Shown: positions 1 to 7,644 of the stretch, one piece after another
How the letters are laid out: every line of letters begins with the position of its first letter
Numbering within the stretch: the first letter of the stretch is position 1
Source of the DNA: a virus
Virus record (IMG/VR): IMGVR_UViG_3300018424_005672
Coordinates: 1-22,406 of that record
DNA: 22,406 nucleotides
Reading direction: 5' to 3' (one strand)
Translations under genes and position numbers: made by a program
Notes under the pieces: model-generated
What the model saw: the letters and a program-made list of their open reading frames with translations, nothing else
Database searches by the model: none
Told to the model about the DNA's origin: nothing

Positions 1-3000
1 AGATATCCAGGAGTTTCACCAGGAATACAACCACCAGGACCAGTATCTTGATCATTATCACTCCACTCCTCAAATGCTCTAATCCAAACAGGTTCGCCGT
101 TTGGATTAGAGTTGCCAGTAGGGCTGTTGGTTGTTCTGATAGTATCGAATTCATCTAATTGAATAACATCAAAGCATCCAAATCCCCATAAGTTAATGGC
201 AACAGCATTTTCCTCAACAATAGGATCGGCTTCTTCAAAATCATCTGTTGGTAATCTATTTCTATATCCACCATATGATCCCCAATTAACAATACCTTTA
301 AACGCAGGATCCGGTTGACCAGTTAGCAATTCATGAATATGGAATGGAACTTCAAATAGCTGTTGATCTTTCAAAGAAACAGGACCAGTAACCTGACCTG
401 ATGTAGTAAATTCAATAACACCAGAAACATTGGAATATCCAGAAGTTTTTAATGTTCCAATATCATAGAACTGAGAATCCTGTGGTGGTTGTCCTGTTGC
501 TGGTTTATCAACCTGTGGAATAACATTACTAGAGGGAGAAGCAATAGTATCAATAAACCACAAACCACCATGAGATCCAGGAATATCAGAAGATTTGTTA
601 GATGTTGTCTTTTGTGGTCCAAATTGTGGTGCCAAGGCAGGAGAAGATGCCGATTGACCATCAACAGGTCCAGTACCTACAAGTTTCTTATTTCTGAAAT
701 CAGGTAGTCTAAACTGATTAGCAAAATTTTGTCCGTAAGTATACCCAATTACGTCAAATAAGGCAGGATAATCATCTGGTTCTAATGCTTGTCCATAACA
801 CCATATGAATCCAGGGAATCTAGAATTCAAACTACCTTCTACATCACCAAATCCACTTGCTTCATCACCAGCAACACTATCTTTGAATGCAGGCATCATA
901 GTTCCGATTGGAAGACCATCAAACTTAGTATTAAACTTAGCAACAGGTAATCCAGTTACTCCGCCAAAATTAGGATCTTGAACTACATTCAAACTACTAT
1001 ACCATTGTCCTAATAGTGGTTCTGGGGATGGTACAGTCGTAAACACAGTGTAAGAACCAGCCCCAGAACCAATGATTACATCTCTTGTCGTACTAAATCC
1101 AGGGAAAGGAGGAGAATTTAATTGTGCTTGAACAGTATCGCCATTGACAGCACCCGTGTAAGGACTTGCTGCTGTATAAGGGGTGAATGGACCACCATTA
1201 ACACTAATTTCAATAACACCATCACCATAAACATCTACCCCACCGGGAGCAGTAATACCTGCAATAGTAACAATAACAATAGAGGGTGTTGGTGCCCCTG
1301 GTGTGGCATTAGTATTTGTTCCAAAATTAAAATCATTAGGTGTAGTTCCAAATGATCCAGTAACACCAACTGTCCAAGTAACAGGGGGTGCTGTTCCTGC
1401 TGTGACAGGGAATTGAGTAAATGCTCCGGGTGTTGCGGTAGTAGTATAATACAGTCTAATAATATCAAACTCAGAAACTGTTACTGTAGTTAAATCAGTC
1501 TCTGTGCCATTCAATTCGATATATGCTATTTCACCAGCAACAAAACTTCCTCCAAGGTTTGAAGAAGGATCTACAACAACACTGATGTCTTCACTGATAT
1601 CCGTAATTGTTTGGTAGTTACTGTATACTTTAACCAAAGGATCTTGATCGGTTTTTGTGATAAAAACAAGAGTATCTGGTTCGGTATCGGGTTCTGCTTC
1701 TGTTGTAACTGTCCACAAAACAGGATCGGATGTTCCTACAATGACTTGTGTTTGAACAATAGTAGAATATAATGCAGAAGATGTAATTCTAACTTGAATT
1801 CTGTCACCATTATTTAAAGTTCTATCTGCTACATTACCAGTTAGTCCATTTACATATGGACCATATACATACGAACCACCACTTAATACACCAACACGAA
1901 TTTCAGCACCAGCATCAGCCGTTGCTACAACAGGAACATTAATACCACTAATTGTCTCCTGGTTAGATTCTATTAATGTACTGATAGGAGCATTTATTAC
2001 ATTATCAAAGAAAGGAGGGTTTGGTTCTTCATCAGGAGCAGGACCAGTTTCAACTCTCCAAATCTGACCAGGAGTTTCGGTTCCAACAACAGAGGTAGCA
2101 CTGTAAACTAGATTATAGTTTGGACCAGTCTCAAGTTGAAGTTGTAAATATTGTCCATTAGTAATAAATCCACCAGCAGTAAATGGTTCAGACAAAATAC
2201 TAACAGGATCAGATCCAATTCTAAGGCTGGCACTATTACCAGTTCCTGATACACTTACACTAACAGGACCAGTAATACCTGTAATTTGTTCTACATTCGA
2301 TTGATAGAATGAGTTTGGTTCTTGTTCCTCAATGTCTGTCCAAGAATAAGCATCAGGCAATGTATCCTGTGGTGCCCATCCTACTAAAACATATCCATCA
2401 TTACCGGGAGCAGCACCATTTTCCCCTGGTAATAAATCTGCTGTATTCTGAACGAATCCGGTTGTTCCATCACTAGGAACAAAATACCATCCACCACCTG
2501 TTCCACCATCACCATCTAAATCTGTGGTGTTTAATAAACCACCAAATGAATCGAATTGTTGTGTGTTGGTGTTACCACCAGAACCCCAGCCACCACCGGC
2601 ACCACCACCGCCTCCACCTTGACCAGAATTACTTACACCATTCTCTCCGACAAAATTAATAGTTCCGATTGGCTGTAGTGATCCACCACCTAATCCTTGG
2701 TTGCCGTTTTGTTCATCAGTTTGAATAATAGTATCAGCACCAGCACCTGCTCCACCAGCGCCGCCACCAGCAACTAAAAGTGTACTAATAAACGCTGCTG
2801 TATCAGGATCTAGTAAGTTAATGGCACTAGCACCACCACCGCCTCCTCCACCACCGGAGTATTCTACGGTAGAACCATCACCACCAAAACCACCAGTAGC
2901 ATAACCAAAACCACCGTCACCGCCAGAAGCACCCTGATCAAAATCTTCTCCATTTGTTCCTCCCTGAGCAGCAACAACACCTAATCTTCTAGTAAATGGA

Positions 3001-5525
3001 GCGGGCCAAAAAGATTCTGGTGTTAGCAAAGTTCCAATAAGAATATTTCCAGGTGCTCCCTGTCCACCAAAACTACTTGGTAGATCTTGTCCACCATCTC
3101 CACCACCAGCACCTAGCATAAACACATCAATGGAGTCTGCCCATTGTGGTAGGAATAATGAAGCATCAGACCCACCCGATCTTAACACATAAGTGTAATC
3201 CGATTTTTGTGTATAAACAACAAATCTATCAACAGCTAAACCAGAAGCAGCACTTAATCCGATTTGATAAGTAGCACGTCTAAATGTTCCCTCTGGTCCA
3301 GCATCTATTCTAATATAAGCAAATGGAGTGCTGGGTGTTAAAGTTGCAATTGATGAAAAAATAACTCCATCTGAGCTCACAGCAGCGTTAGAGAATGGTG
3401 TAGAGGAAGCAGATACAATACTTATTGTAGTATTAGCATCTAATCCCTCAATAGGAATTTGTGCTATACAAGTTTGACCAGGAGTAGCATCAAACTTAGG
3501 TTCTGCTCTAAATCTATATGGGACAGTTCTAGGTGCCCTAGTTGTTAATGTTAGAGTTTCCTGAATATTAGAATATGTAGGAGATAATGGACCTGCTGAG
3601 GGATTGCCTGTAGGACCACCAAAAGGAGGACCAGCTAAACGAATTGTACTTGATATAGTAATATTATAATCAGAAGGGGAGTCTAATCTAAAGTTTAAAA
3701 TATCTCCATCTTGAACATATAATTGCTGAACCCACGTACCGGCACCATTTTTTCTAATTTGACCAGAACCTTGAGTAACATTTACTCTTATTTCAACAGG
3801 ATCATTAGATGTTGGAGTGGTATTATATGTTGGCGTTCCACTTGTTCCTTGATTAGATTGAGGTGCTTCTAAATCACTATATGTATTAGCAGGATATTCC
3901 GTCCCTAATCCAGTAATAGGAACATCTACATAATAAGTCCTGTTAATTTCAGCATTAGGGACAGTATCAGTAGATGATACGTTTACCTGTCTATATTGTA
4001 AAATTTGATATTGAGCGTTAACGATACCACCAAGAATTTCAAAGGTATCATTTTCTGTATATCCAATACCTCTTTCTACAAATTCACCAGCAAAAATTGA
4101 TCCATTAGCACCAACTTCGGTAACTCTAAAAGTTAATCCAGATCCAACACCAGTTAAAGTATTCGTATTATATACAGTTCCGACAGTATAACCTTCACCA
4201 ACTGTTGCTGGAGATAGTACAACGTTAGCATCAGAAAATGTAAATACTCTATTAGGTCCAAAAGGAATTGGATCAGGATATCTATCTACTTCAGTCCAAA
4301 CTTGCTGATTATCATTTGTTGTTCCGGCAACCTGAGTAACTTCGAAGTTACCATTTCCTTCATCAGCTCCAAATGTTCCCAGAGTATTATTTTCAAATCC
4401 ACCTGCTAATACCTGTCCAGGATTAGCAAATATAGTTAGAGATCCTGAAGTTTTAGTAGCGTAATCATTACCAATTAAAGTTCTTACAAAAACTACATCG
4501 CCAAATGTAAGATTTGGAATATTCTGAGACCAAGAGACTTGATCCAGAGATATTTCCATATCGCCGGTTGAAGTTGCCTCAACAATAGCATCGGCATCAA
4601 TACCAATAATATCAATACTGGTAGTTTTATAATCCCCAAAATTATCAGTTAGAGGAGTTGCTGTAGGTTGTAATCCAGGTCCTGTGTTGGTAGATCTTTC
4701 ATCAACATAGTCAACAAAAGTTGTTGATGTTAACGTACTAACCGTTTGATCTTGTGCTCTTGTTGTAAGACTCCATGTAGTAGAGAACTGATCGCCAGGA
4801 GTCCAATAATTATCAGAAAGAGTAAGAGTAACGTTTGAATTAGTGGTGTACCAATCTTCTGTCTGTACTCTTAGTCTAACAGTATCTCCTGGTTGAACTG
4901 TAAAATACGAATTACCACTACTAGATCCAGTAGCAGACGCTGGATCAACTAAAGTTACAACGTTTCCGACTCTCTGTAAAACTTCACCTGTAATGTTAGG
5001 GCTAATAATATATCTACCTACGGCAATATCAGCTTCATTGCCACTAGTAATGGTGGCAGTTCTACTACCAGATACTGTGTTTAATGTGACTGGTACAAAA
5101 GAATTTGCCTCGTTAATCCAAACACTGTCATTAATAGTAAATGCTGCTGACGATGCTAGATTAGGGAAACTTGGCCTTGGTCCAGAAGCAGAAGACGAGA
5201 TACGAATAGGTATACGTAATTCAATACCAGAAATAACTTTTGCTTCGGAATAATATGTAGTATTTCGTTGGATACCATTAGTTCCAGAGGAATCAAAGTC
5301 ACCAGGAAGAGTAGGAAATTGTACGCTTTCGGAAGCGTATTGATCAAAGAACTGAAATGCATCTGGAGCTGCATCAGGAACTTTAGTTCCAATGGTAACT
5401 GTATCTGTTCCTTGTCCAATCTGAATCTGGAAACTGACATTCGTATCCCATGTATCGGGAGTGGGATATCTAATCTCAATAGTATCTCCCGGAGATACTA
5501 TAACTGGTGTAGATGAAAATGGCAT
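1..5525 (-). CDS. Giant modular fibre/adhesin: Ig-like repeats, glycine-rich domain, tail-collar domain; 3' partial
   Basis: I read this frame through from the ATG at 5525 (MPFSSTPVIVSPGDT) to base 1: 1841 codons without a stop, so the C-terminus is outside. An in-frame TAG just upstream fixes the start. Domains: residues 1-770, beta modules with recurring V-x-x-GD-T/I-(I/L/V)-x-(I/L/F)-R strands (SPGDTIEIRY, QPGDTVRLRV, QDGDILNFRL) and two G-x-GY segments; about 775-1050, a glycine-rich domain opening FLPQWADSIDVFMLGAGGGDGG and closing NDGYVLVGW; about 1055-1500, roughly four Ig-like repeats (QTI-x-G/D-I, NGD, then W-x-V-x-T); about 1535-1610, a tail-collar domain (IGTMMPAF, RFPGFIWCYGQALEPDDYPALF, FRLPDFRNKKLVGTG); H1729-I-H1731, a probable metal-binding HxH. 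It combines in one chain modules that are separate genes upstream. Likely a long receptor-binding fibre; no clear Shine-Dalgarno is seen. Confidence 0.8.
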   Translation of the reverse strand, partial: MPFSSTPVIVSPGDTIEIRYPTPDTWDTNVSFQIQIGQGTDTVTIGTKVPDAAPDAFQFFDQYASESVQFPTLPGDFDSSGTNGIQRNTTYYSEAKVISGIELRIPIRISSSASGPRPSFPNLASSAAFTINDSVWINEANSFVPVTLNTVSGSRTATITSGNEADIAVGRYIISPNITGEVLQRVGNVVTLVDPASATGSSSGNSYFTVQPGDTVRLRVQTEDWYTTNSNVTLTLSDNYWTPGDQFSTTWSLTTRAQDQTVSTLTSTTFVDYVDERSTNTGPGLQPTATPLTDNFGDYKTTSIDIIGIDADAIVEATSTGDMEISLDQVSWSQNIPNLTFGDVVFVRTLIGNDYATKTSGSLTIFANPGQVLAGGFENNTLGTFGADEGNGNFEVTQVAGTTNDNQQVWTEVDRYPDPIPFGPNRVFTFSDANVVLSPATVGEGYTVGTVYNTNTLTGVGSGLTFRVTEVGANGSIFAGEFVERGIGYTENDTFEILGGIVNAQYQILQYRQVNVSSTDTVPNAEINRTYYVDVPITGLGTEYPANTYSDLEAPQSNQGTSGTPTYNTTPTSNDPVEIRVNVTQGSGQIRKNGAGTWVQQLYVQDGDILNFRLDSPSDYNITISSTIRLAGPPFGGPTGNPSAGPLSPTYSNIQETLTLTTRAPRTVPYRFRAEPKFDATPGQTCIAQIPIEGLDANTTISIVSASSTPFSNAAVSSDGVIFSSIATLTPSTPFAYIRIDAGPEGTFRRATYQIGLSAASGLAVDRFVVYTQKSDYTYVLRSGGSDASLFLPQWADSIDVFMLGAGGGDGGQDLPSSFGGQGAPGNILIGTLLTPESFWPAPFTRRLGVVAAQGGTNGEDFDQGASGGDGGFGYATGGFGGDGSTVEYSGGGGGGGGASAINLLDPDTAAFISTLLVAGGGAGGAGAGADTIIQTDEQNGNQGLGGGSLQPIGTINFVGENGVSNSGQGGGGGGAGGGWGSGGNTNTQQFDSFGGLLNTTDLDGDGGTGGGWYFVPSDGTTGFVQNTADLLPGENGAAPGNDGYVLVGWAPQDTLPDAYSWTDIEEQEPNSFYQSNVEQITGITGPVSVSVSGTGNSASLRIGSDPVSILSEPFTAGGFITNGQYLQLQLETGPNYNLVYSATSVVGTETPGQIWRVETGPAPDEEPNPPFFDNVINAPISTLIESNQETISGINVPVVATADAGAEIRVGVLSGGSYVYGPYVNGLTGNVADRTLNNGDRIQVRITSSALYSTIVQTQVIVGTSDPVLWTVTTEAEPDTEPDTLVFITKTDQDPLVKVYSNYQTITDISEDISVVVDPSSNLGGSFVAGEIAYIELNGTETDLTTVTVSEFDIIRLYYTTTATPGAFTQFPVTAGTAPPVTWTVGVTGSFGTTPNDFNFGTNTNATPGAPTPSIVIVTIAGITAPGGVDVYGDGVIEISVNGGPFTPYTAASPYTGAVNGDTVQAQLNSPPFPGFSTTRDVIIGSGAGSYTVFTTVPSPEPLLGQWYSSLNVVQDPNFGGVTGLPVAKFNTKFDGLPIGTMMPAFKDSVAGDEASGFGDVEGSLNSRFPGFIWCYGQALEPDDYPALFDVIGYTYGQNFANQFRLPDFRNKKLVGTGPVDGQSASSPALAPQFGPQKTTSNKSSDIPGSHGGLWFIDTIASPSSNVIPQVDKPATGQPPQDSQFYDIGTLKTSGYSNVSGVIEFTTSGQVTGPVSLKDQQLFEVPFHIHELLTGQPDPAFKGIVNWGSYGGYRNRLPTDDFEEADPIVEENAVAINLWGFGCFDVIQLDEFDTIRTTNSPTGNSNPNGEPVWIRAFEEWSDNDQDTGPGGCIPGETPGY

Positions 5526-5559
5526 TTTCTAGATATAATGGCACTTATCGTCCTAGTAT
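5526..5559 (-). other. Longest intergenic gap (34 bases) before the second giant fibre
   Basis: The only real spacer in the window. CTAAATA at its upstream edge differs by one base from the late-promoter core ATAAATA. CCTA-AATAC-TAGG around 5551-5563 could pair only over 4 bases, too short for a terminator. No good Shine-Dalgarno is visible. It may hold a weak promoter for the giant gene, but this is not established. Confidence 0.3.
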
Positions 5560-5754
5560 TTAGGCTTCTTCCAGGGGTCTAATATCTACCCACTCTCCAC
5601 CATTTATTCTTACCTGAATAGGTAAAGATGCTTTTATTTCTGTTGGGGTTTCAATATGATCTACTTGTACTCTAGCAGATTTGTACATGTCCGTTTTTTC
5701 AGGATGTACATCACTAACATTCATGTTAGTGTCTTTAAATTTTCTTTTGCTCAT
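5560..5754 (-). CDS. Small protein carrying the adhesin C-terminal tail motif (64 aa)
   Basis: The N-terminal half is charged and basic (MSKRKFKDTN). The C-terminal half, ETPTEIKASLPIQVRINGG then EWVDIRPLEEA, follows the tail of the three upstream adhesins (PVEIKTSDGDAQVQINNDG then NWLDMREI): EIK, a Q-V-Q/R-I-N core, then a tryptophan and D-(I/M)-R. So the tail that ends each adhesin also exists as a separate gene. The ATG at 5754 overlaps the previous stop (ATGA), and a weak GGA lies about 9 bases upstream. It is followed by the longest gap of the window (34 bases). If the tail is a docking or trimerisation element, this protein could occupy or cap the same site; that is inference. Confidence 0.66.
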   Translation of the reverse strand: MSKRKFKDTNMNVSDVHPEKTDMYKSARVQVDHIETPTEIKASLPIQVRINGGEWVDIRPLEEA

Positions 5755-5966
5755 AATAATGTCCAGTAATATTCAATTAGTTTTCTAACCATTTCTGGTT
5801 CTTCCGAAATATCATCTCCAGGCAAATAATGTTTAAATTTAGTTTGTTGATTATTGACGCGAGGAACATCATCAATAACAGTATAATTTTGGGTAACATG
5901 TTTTACAGAACATGTAGTCCCTTCAATATCAAATCGAACTTCGGGAATAAAATTAGTAACGCTCAT
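5751..5966 (-). CDS. Small protein with a partial adhesin-module motif (71 aa)
   Basis: I do not recognise a named family. The start at 5966 (MSVTNFIPE) is set by the ATGA overlap with the previous stop; a longer in-frame TTG version beginning inside the upstream gene is unlikely. Residues about 10-33 (VRFDIEGTTCSVKHVTQNYT, then VIDDV) line up with the last strands of the adhesin beta module in paralogue 1 (VEFDITGTTYSFNVTTRPP, then VIEES). The second half, with YLPGDDISEEPEMVRKLIEYYW, is different and looks like a short helix. So it may be a derived fragment of that module or an adaptor using the same strand pair. No signal peptide or membrane segment. Its stop overlaps the next ATG by 4 bases. 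It sits between the adhesins and the second giant fibre, so a virion role is plausible but unproven. Confidence 0.65.
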   Translation of the reverse strand: MSVTNFIPEVRFDIEGTTCSVKHVTQNYTVIDDVPRVNNQQTKFKHYLPGDDISEEPEMVRKLIEYYWTLL

Positions 5967-6199
5967 ATTTGTCTCATATCTAGCCAATTTCCATCACTAT
6001 TTATTTGTACCTGGGCATCCCCATCACTAGTTTTGATTTCATTAGGAATTTCAATATCATTGACACCAATAGGGTTAGATATAACAAAAGGTTCATTTAC
6101 ATCAGGAAACACAGCATCAATGTCTGGATCTGGGAAAGCATCCGGGGATAATGGTTGACCTTCAGCATCAAATGATTCTTCGATAACTGGTGGTCTTGT
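5963..6199 (-). repeat. Constant 3' block of adhesin paralogue 3 (DNA repeat)
   Basis: Partner of the block at 9074-9313: near-identical stretches at 5974-6034 and 6144-6199, separated by a divergent linker-coding segment. Confidence 0.75.
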
Positions 6200-7561
6200 G
6201 ATAGCTTGGAAAGAAACAGATTGTGGTCCTATTTGAAAACTTACAGTTTTACTATTTGGTTGACCAATAGCAAGTCCTTCTCCATTTGTACCACTTACAA
6301 CAGTAGATGTATTGAATGGCATTGATGTAAATCTAACATATACAAAATCTAACTGTGATACTACCTGAGAAGACCAATTACTAGCATTTAAAGAAAGATC
6401 TGTACCACCAGCAGTAGAAGTACAAACAATAGGCATATCAGTTCCACTCCAATCAACTATAATATAATATACAGTATTTGGTTCTAACGAATTTACCGGA
6501 GTATTTCCTGGTGTAGCGGTAGTACCTACATTAAACGTAGAGAAATTATTGTCATTTTGTATACAAACTTGTTGCTGGGCACTAACTGCTGTCGAATCAT
6601 TAGGACCACTATAAACTGTTAAGGTATACGTATAACATGCTGGTGAGTTCACCCCTGCTACAGATTGAGGCAATGGAACTTGAACTGGACCTATTGCAAA
6701 AAATCCCTGATTACTATACGGGGCAGGAAAATTAGCTGTAATATCAGATGTTAATCCACCTCCACTGATTCTATATCTAGTTCCATAAGTATTGGCGGTA
6801 AGGAGAGCTGTATAAACAGGAGTACCTAATGGTTGGAACTCGGGTACTATGTTTAAACTATCAATTTGAGCAGGAAGATCAGTATAAGCGTAGTTTGCTC
6901 CCCCAGCGCCGCCGCTGCCTTGACTTTGTAATTGAGCGGGAAAACGATACCCGCTACCACCGCCACCGCCACCATTGCCACCACTGGATCCATCACATCC
7001 ACCATTGCCGCCACCAGCGCCACCAGAACCAGCGCCCCCACCGCCGCCGCCTCCGCCGTCGCCACAACCGCCGCCGCCTCCGCCGCCGCCACCAGAAGGA
7101 CCACCCAAACCACCGAATCCACCAGCGCCACCGCCTCCATTGCCGTTACGGAATCTCGAACCTCCACCACCACCACCGCCACCTCCGGCGACTACCATCC
7201 AACGGTTTCTAGTGTTGTCATAGATAGCACCACAACCACCACCGCCGCCGCCAGACCCAGAGCAACCAGCTTTATTCCCGCCAGGTCCACCTCCAGCTGC
7301 TCCACCGCCACCATTGCCAGCATTACCAAAACATGATCCACCACCATTACCATTGCCGGATCCATACCCAGTAATAGTTATAGCTTGGTAATCAGGAAGT
7401 CTAAAATTTCCATTTCTACCCTGACCGCCCCCGCCGCCGCCGCCACCTTCATCACCGCCGCCGCTGCCGCCAGATCCACCTCTACACGATACAAATATAT
7501 TAAAAGCACTAGCGGGAATGTTTACAGATCCTAATCCCCCGGAAAAATTTTGTAAAGGCAT
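5963..7561 (-). CDS. Glycine-rich adhesin paralogue 3, most glycine-dense (532 aa)
   Basis: The head (residues about 25-225) is the most extreme of the three: runs of up to nine glycines, interrupted by short islands such as NRWMVVAGG, SRFRNG and GYRFPAQLQ, with several GGC motifs. The first Ig-like region (about 240-340) has diverged (ACYTYTLTVYSGPND). The second beta module returns clearly (SLEPNTVYYIIVDWSGTDMP, FVYVRFTSMPFNTS, TRPPVIEE), as do the linker (SFDAEGQPLSPDAFPDPD) and the tail (EIKTSDGDAQVQ...NWLDMRQI). The ATG at 7561 is 1 base after the previous stop, with AGGGAG 7 bases upstream. The TGA overlaps the next ATG (ATGA). Its 3' end is nearly identical in DNA to that of paralogue 1, closer than to the adjacent paralogue 2, which suggests gene conversion or an unequal duplication history. 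Likely a receptor-binding adhesin. Confidence 0.77.
   Translation of the reverse strand: MPLQNFSGGLGSVNIPASAFNIFVSCRGGSGGSGGGDEGGGGGGGGQGRNGNFRLPDYQAITITGYGSGNGNGGGSCFGNAGNGGGGAAGGGPGGNKAGCSGSGGGGGGCGAIYDNTRNRWMVVAGGGGGGGGGSRFRNGNGGGGAGGFGGLGGPSGGGGGGGGGCGDGGGGGGGGAGSGGAGGGNGGCDGSSGGNGGGGGGSGYRFPAQLQSQGSGGAGGANYAYTDLPAQIDSLNIVPEFQPLGTPVYTALLTANTYGTRYRISGGGLTSDITANFPAPYSNQGFFAIGPVQVPLPQSVAGVNSPACYTYTLTVYSGPNDSTAVSAQQQVCIQNDNNFSTFNVGTTATPGNTPVNSLEPNTVYYIIVDWSGTDMPIVCTSTAGGTDLSLNASNWSSQVVSQLDFVYVRFTSMPFNTSTVVSGTNGEGLAIGQPNSKTVSFQIGPQSVSFQAITRPPVIEESFDAEGQPLSPDAFPDPDIDAVFPDVNEPFVISNPIGVNDIEIPNEIKTSDGDAQVQINSDGNWLDMRQI
5998..6005 (-). promoter_or_regulatory. Possible T4-type late promoter element AATAAATA (second copy)
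   Basis: Same sequence and placement as the copy at 9109-9116, here 31 bases before the ATG at 5966. It lies in the homologous tail codons of paralogue 3, so the two copies are not independent evidence. Paralogue 2 lacks it. Confidence 0.25.
6955..7460 (-). repeat. GC-rich glycine-codon low-complexity tract
   Basis: Dense GGN codons appear on the plus strand as CCG/CCA/CCT triplet runs, most strikingly around 7039-7092. This is a sharp GC island in an AT-rich window and is in frame with adhesin paralogue 3. Confidence 0.8.
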
Positions 7562-7562
7562 T

Positions 7563-7644
7563 TTAAATCTCCCTCATATCCTGCCAGATTCCACTAAAAT
7601 TACGCTGAACTTGAGCATCTCCATCACTAGTTTTTATCTCTACA
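7563..7644 (-). repeat. Constant 3' block of adhesin paralogue 2 (DNA repeat)
   Basis: Encodes the same EIKTSDGDAQVQ...DMREI tail. 7615-7644 is identical to 9126-9155, while the codons between QVQ and DMREI differ from the other two copies. Confidence 0.65.

Noticed and set aside
5551-5563. Terminator hairpin in the gap before the second giant gene
   Set aside because: Only a 4-base stem (CCTA/TAGG) around 5 unpaired bases, with no T-run.
5966-5987. A start at TTG 5987 (MARYETN) for the 71-residue gene
   Set aside because: Same shadow of the repeated upstream tail; the ATG at 5966 forms a normal ATGA overlap.
6829-7336. Proline-, threonine- and histidine-rich open frames on the plus strand
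   Set aside because: These are antisense readings of the glycine codons (GGN read as CCN, CAN or ACN). They lack start signals and lie wholly inside adhesin paralogue 3.
6955-7460. CRISPR array or diversity-generating retroelement
   Set aside because: The repeats are triplet glycine codons without uniform repeat/spacer units. No reverse transcriptase or template-repeat pair was seen anywhere in the window.
6890-7490. Collagen-like Gly-X-Y fibre domain
   Set aside because: Glycines occur in runs with irregular islands, not every third residue, and proline is scarce, so the glycine-rich adhesin type fits better.
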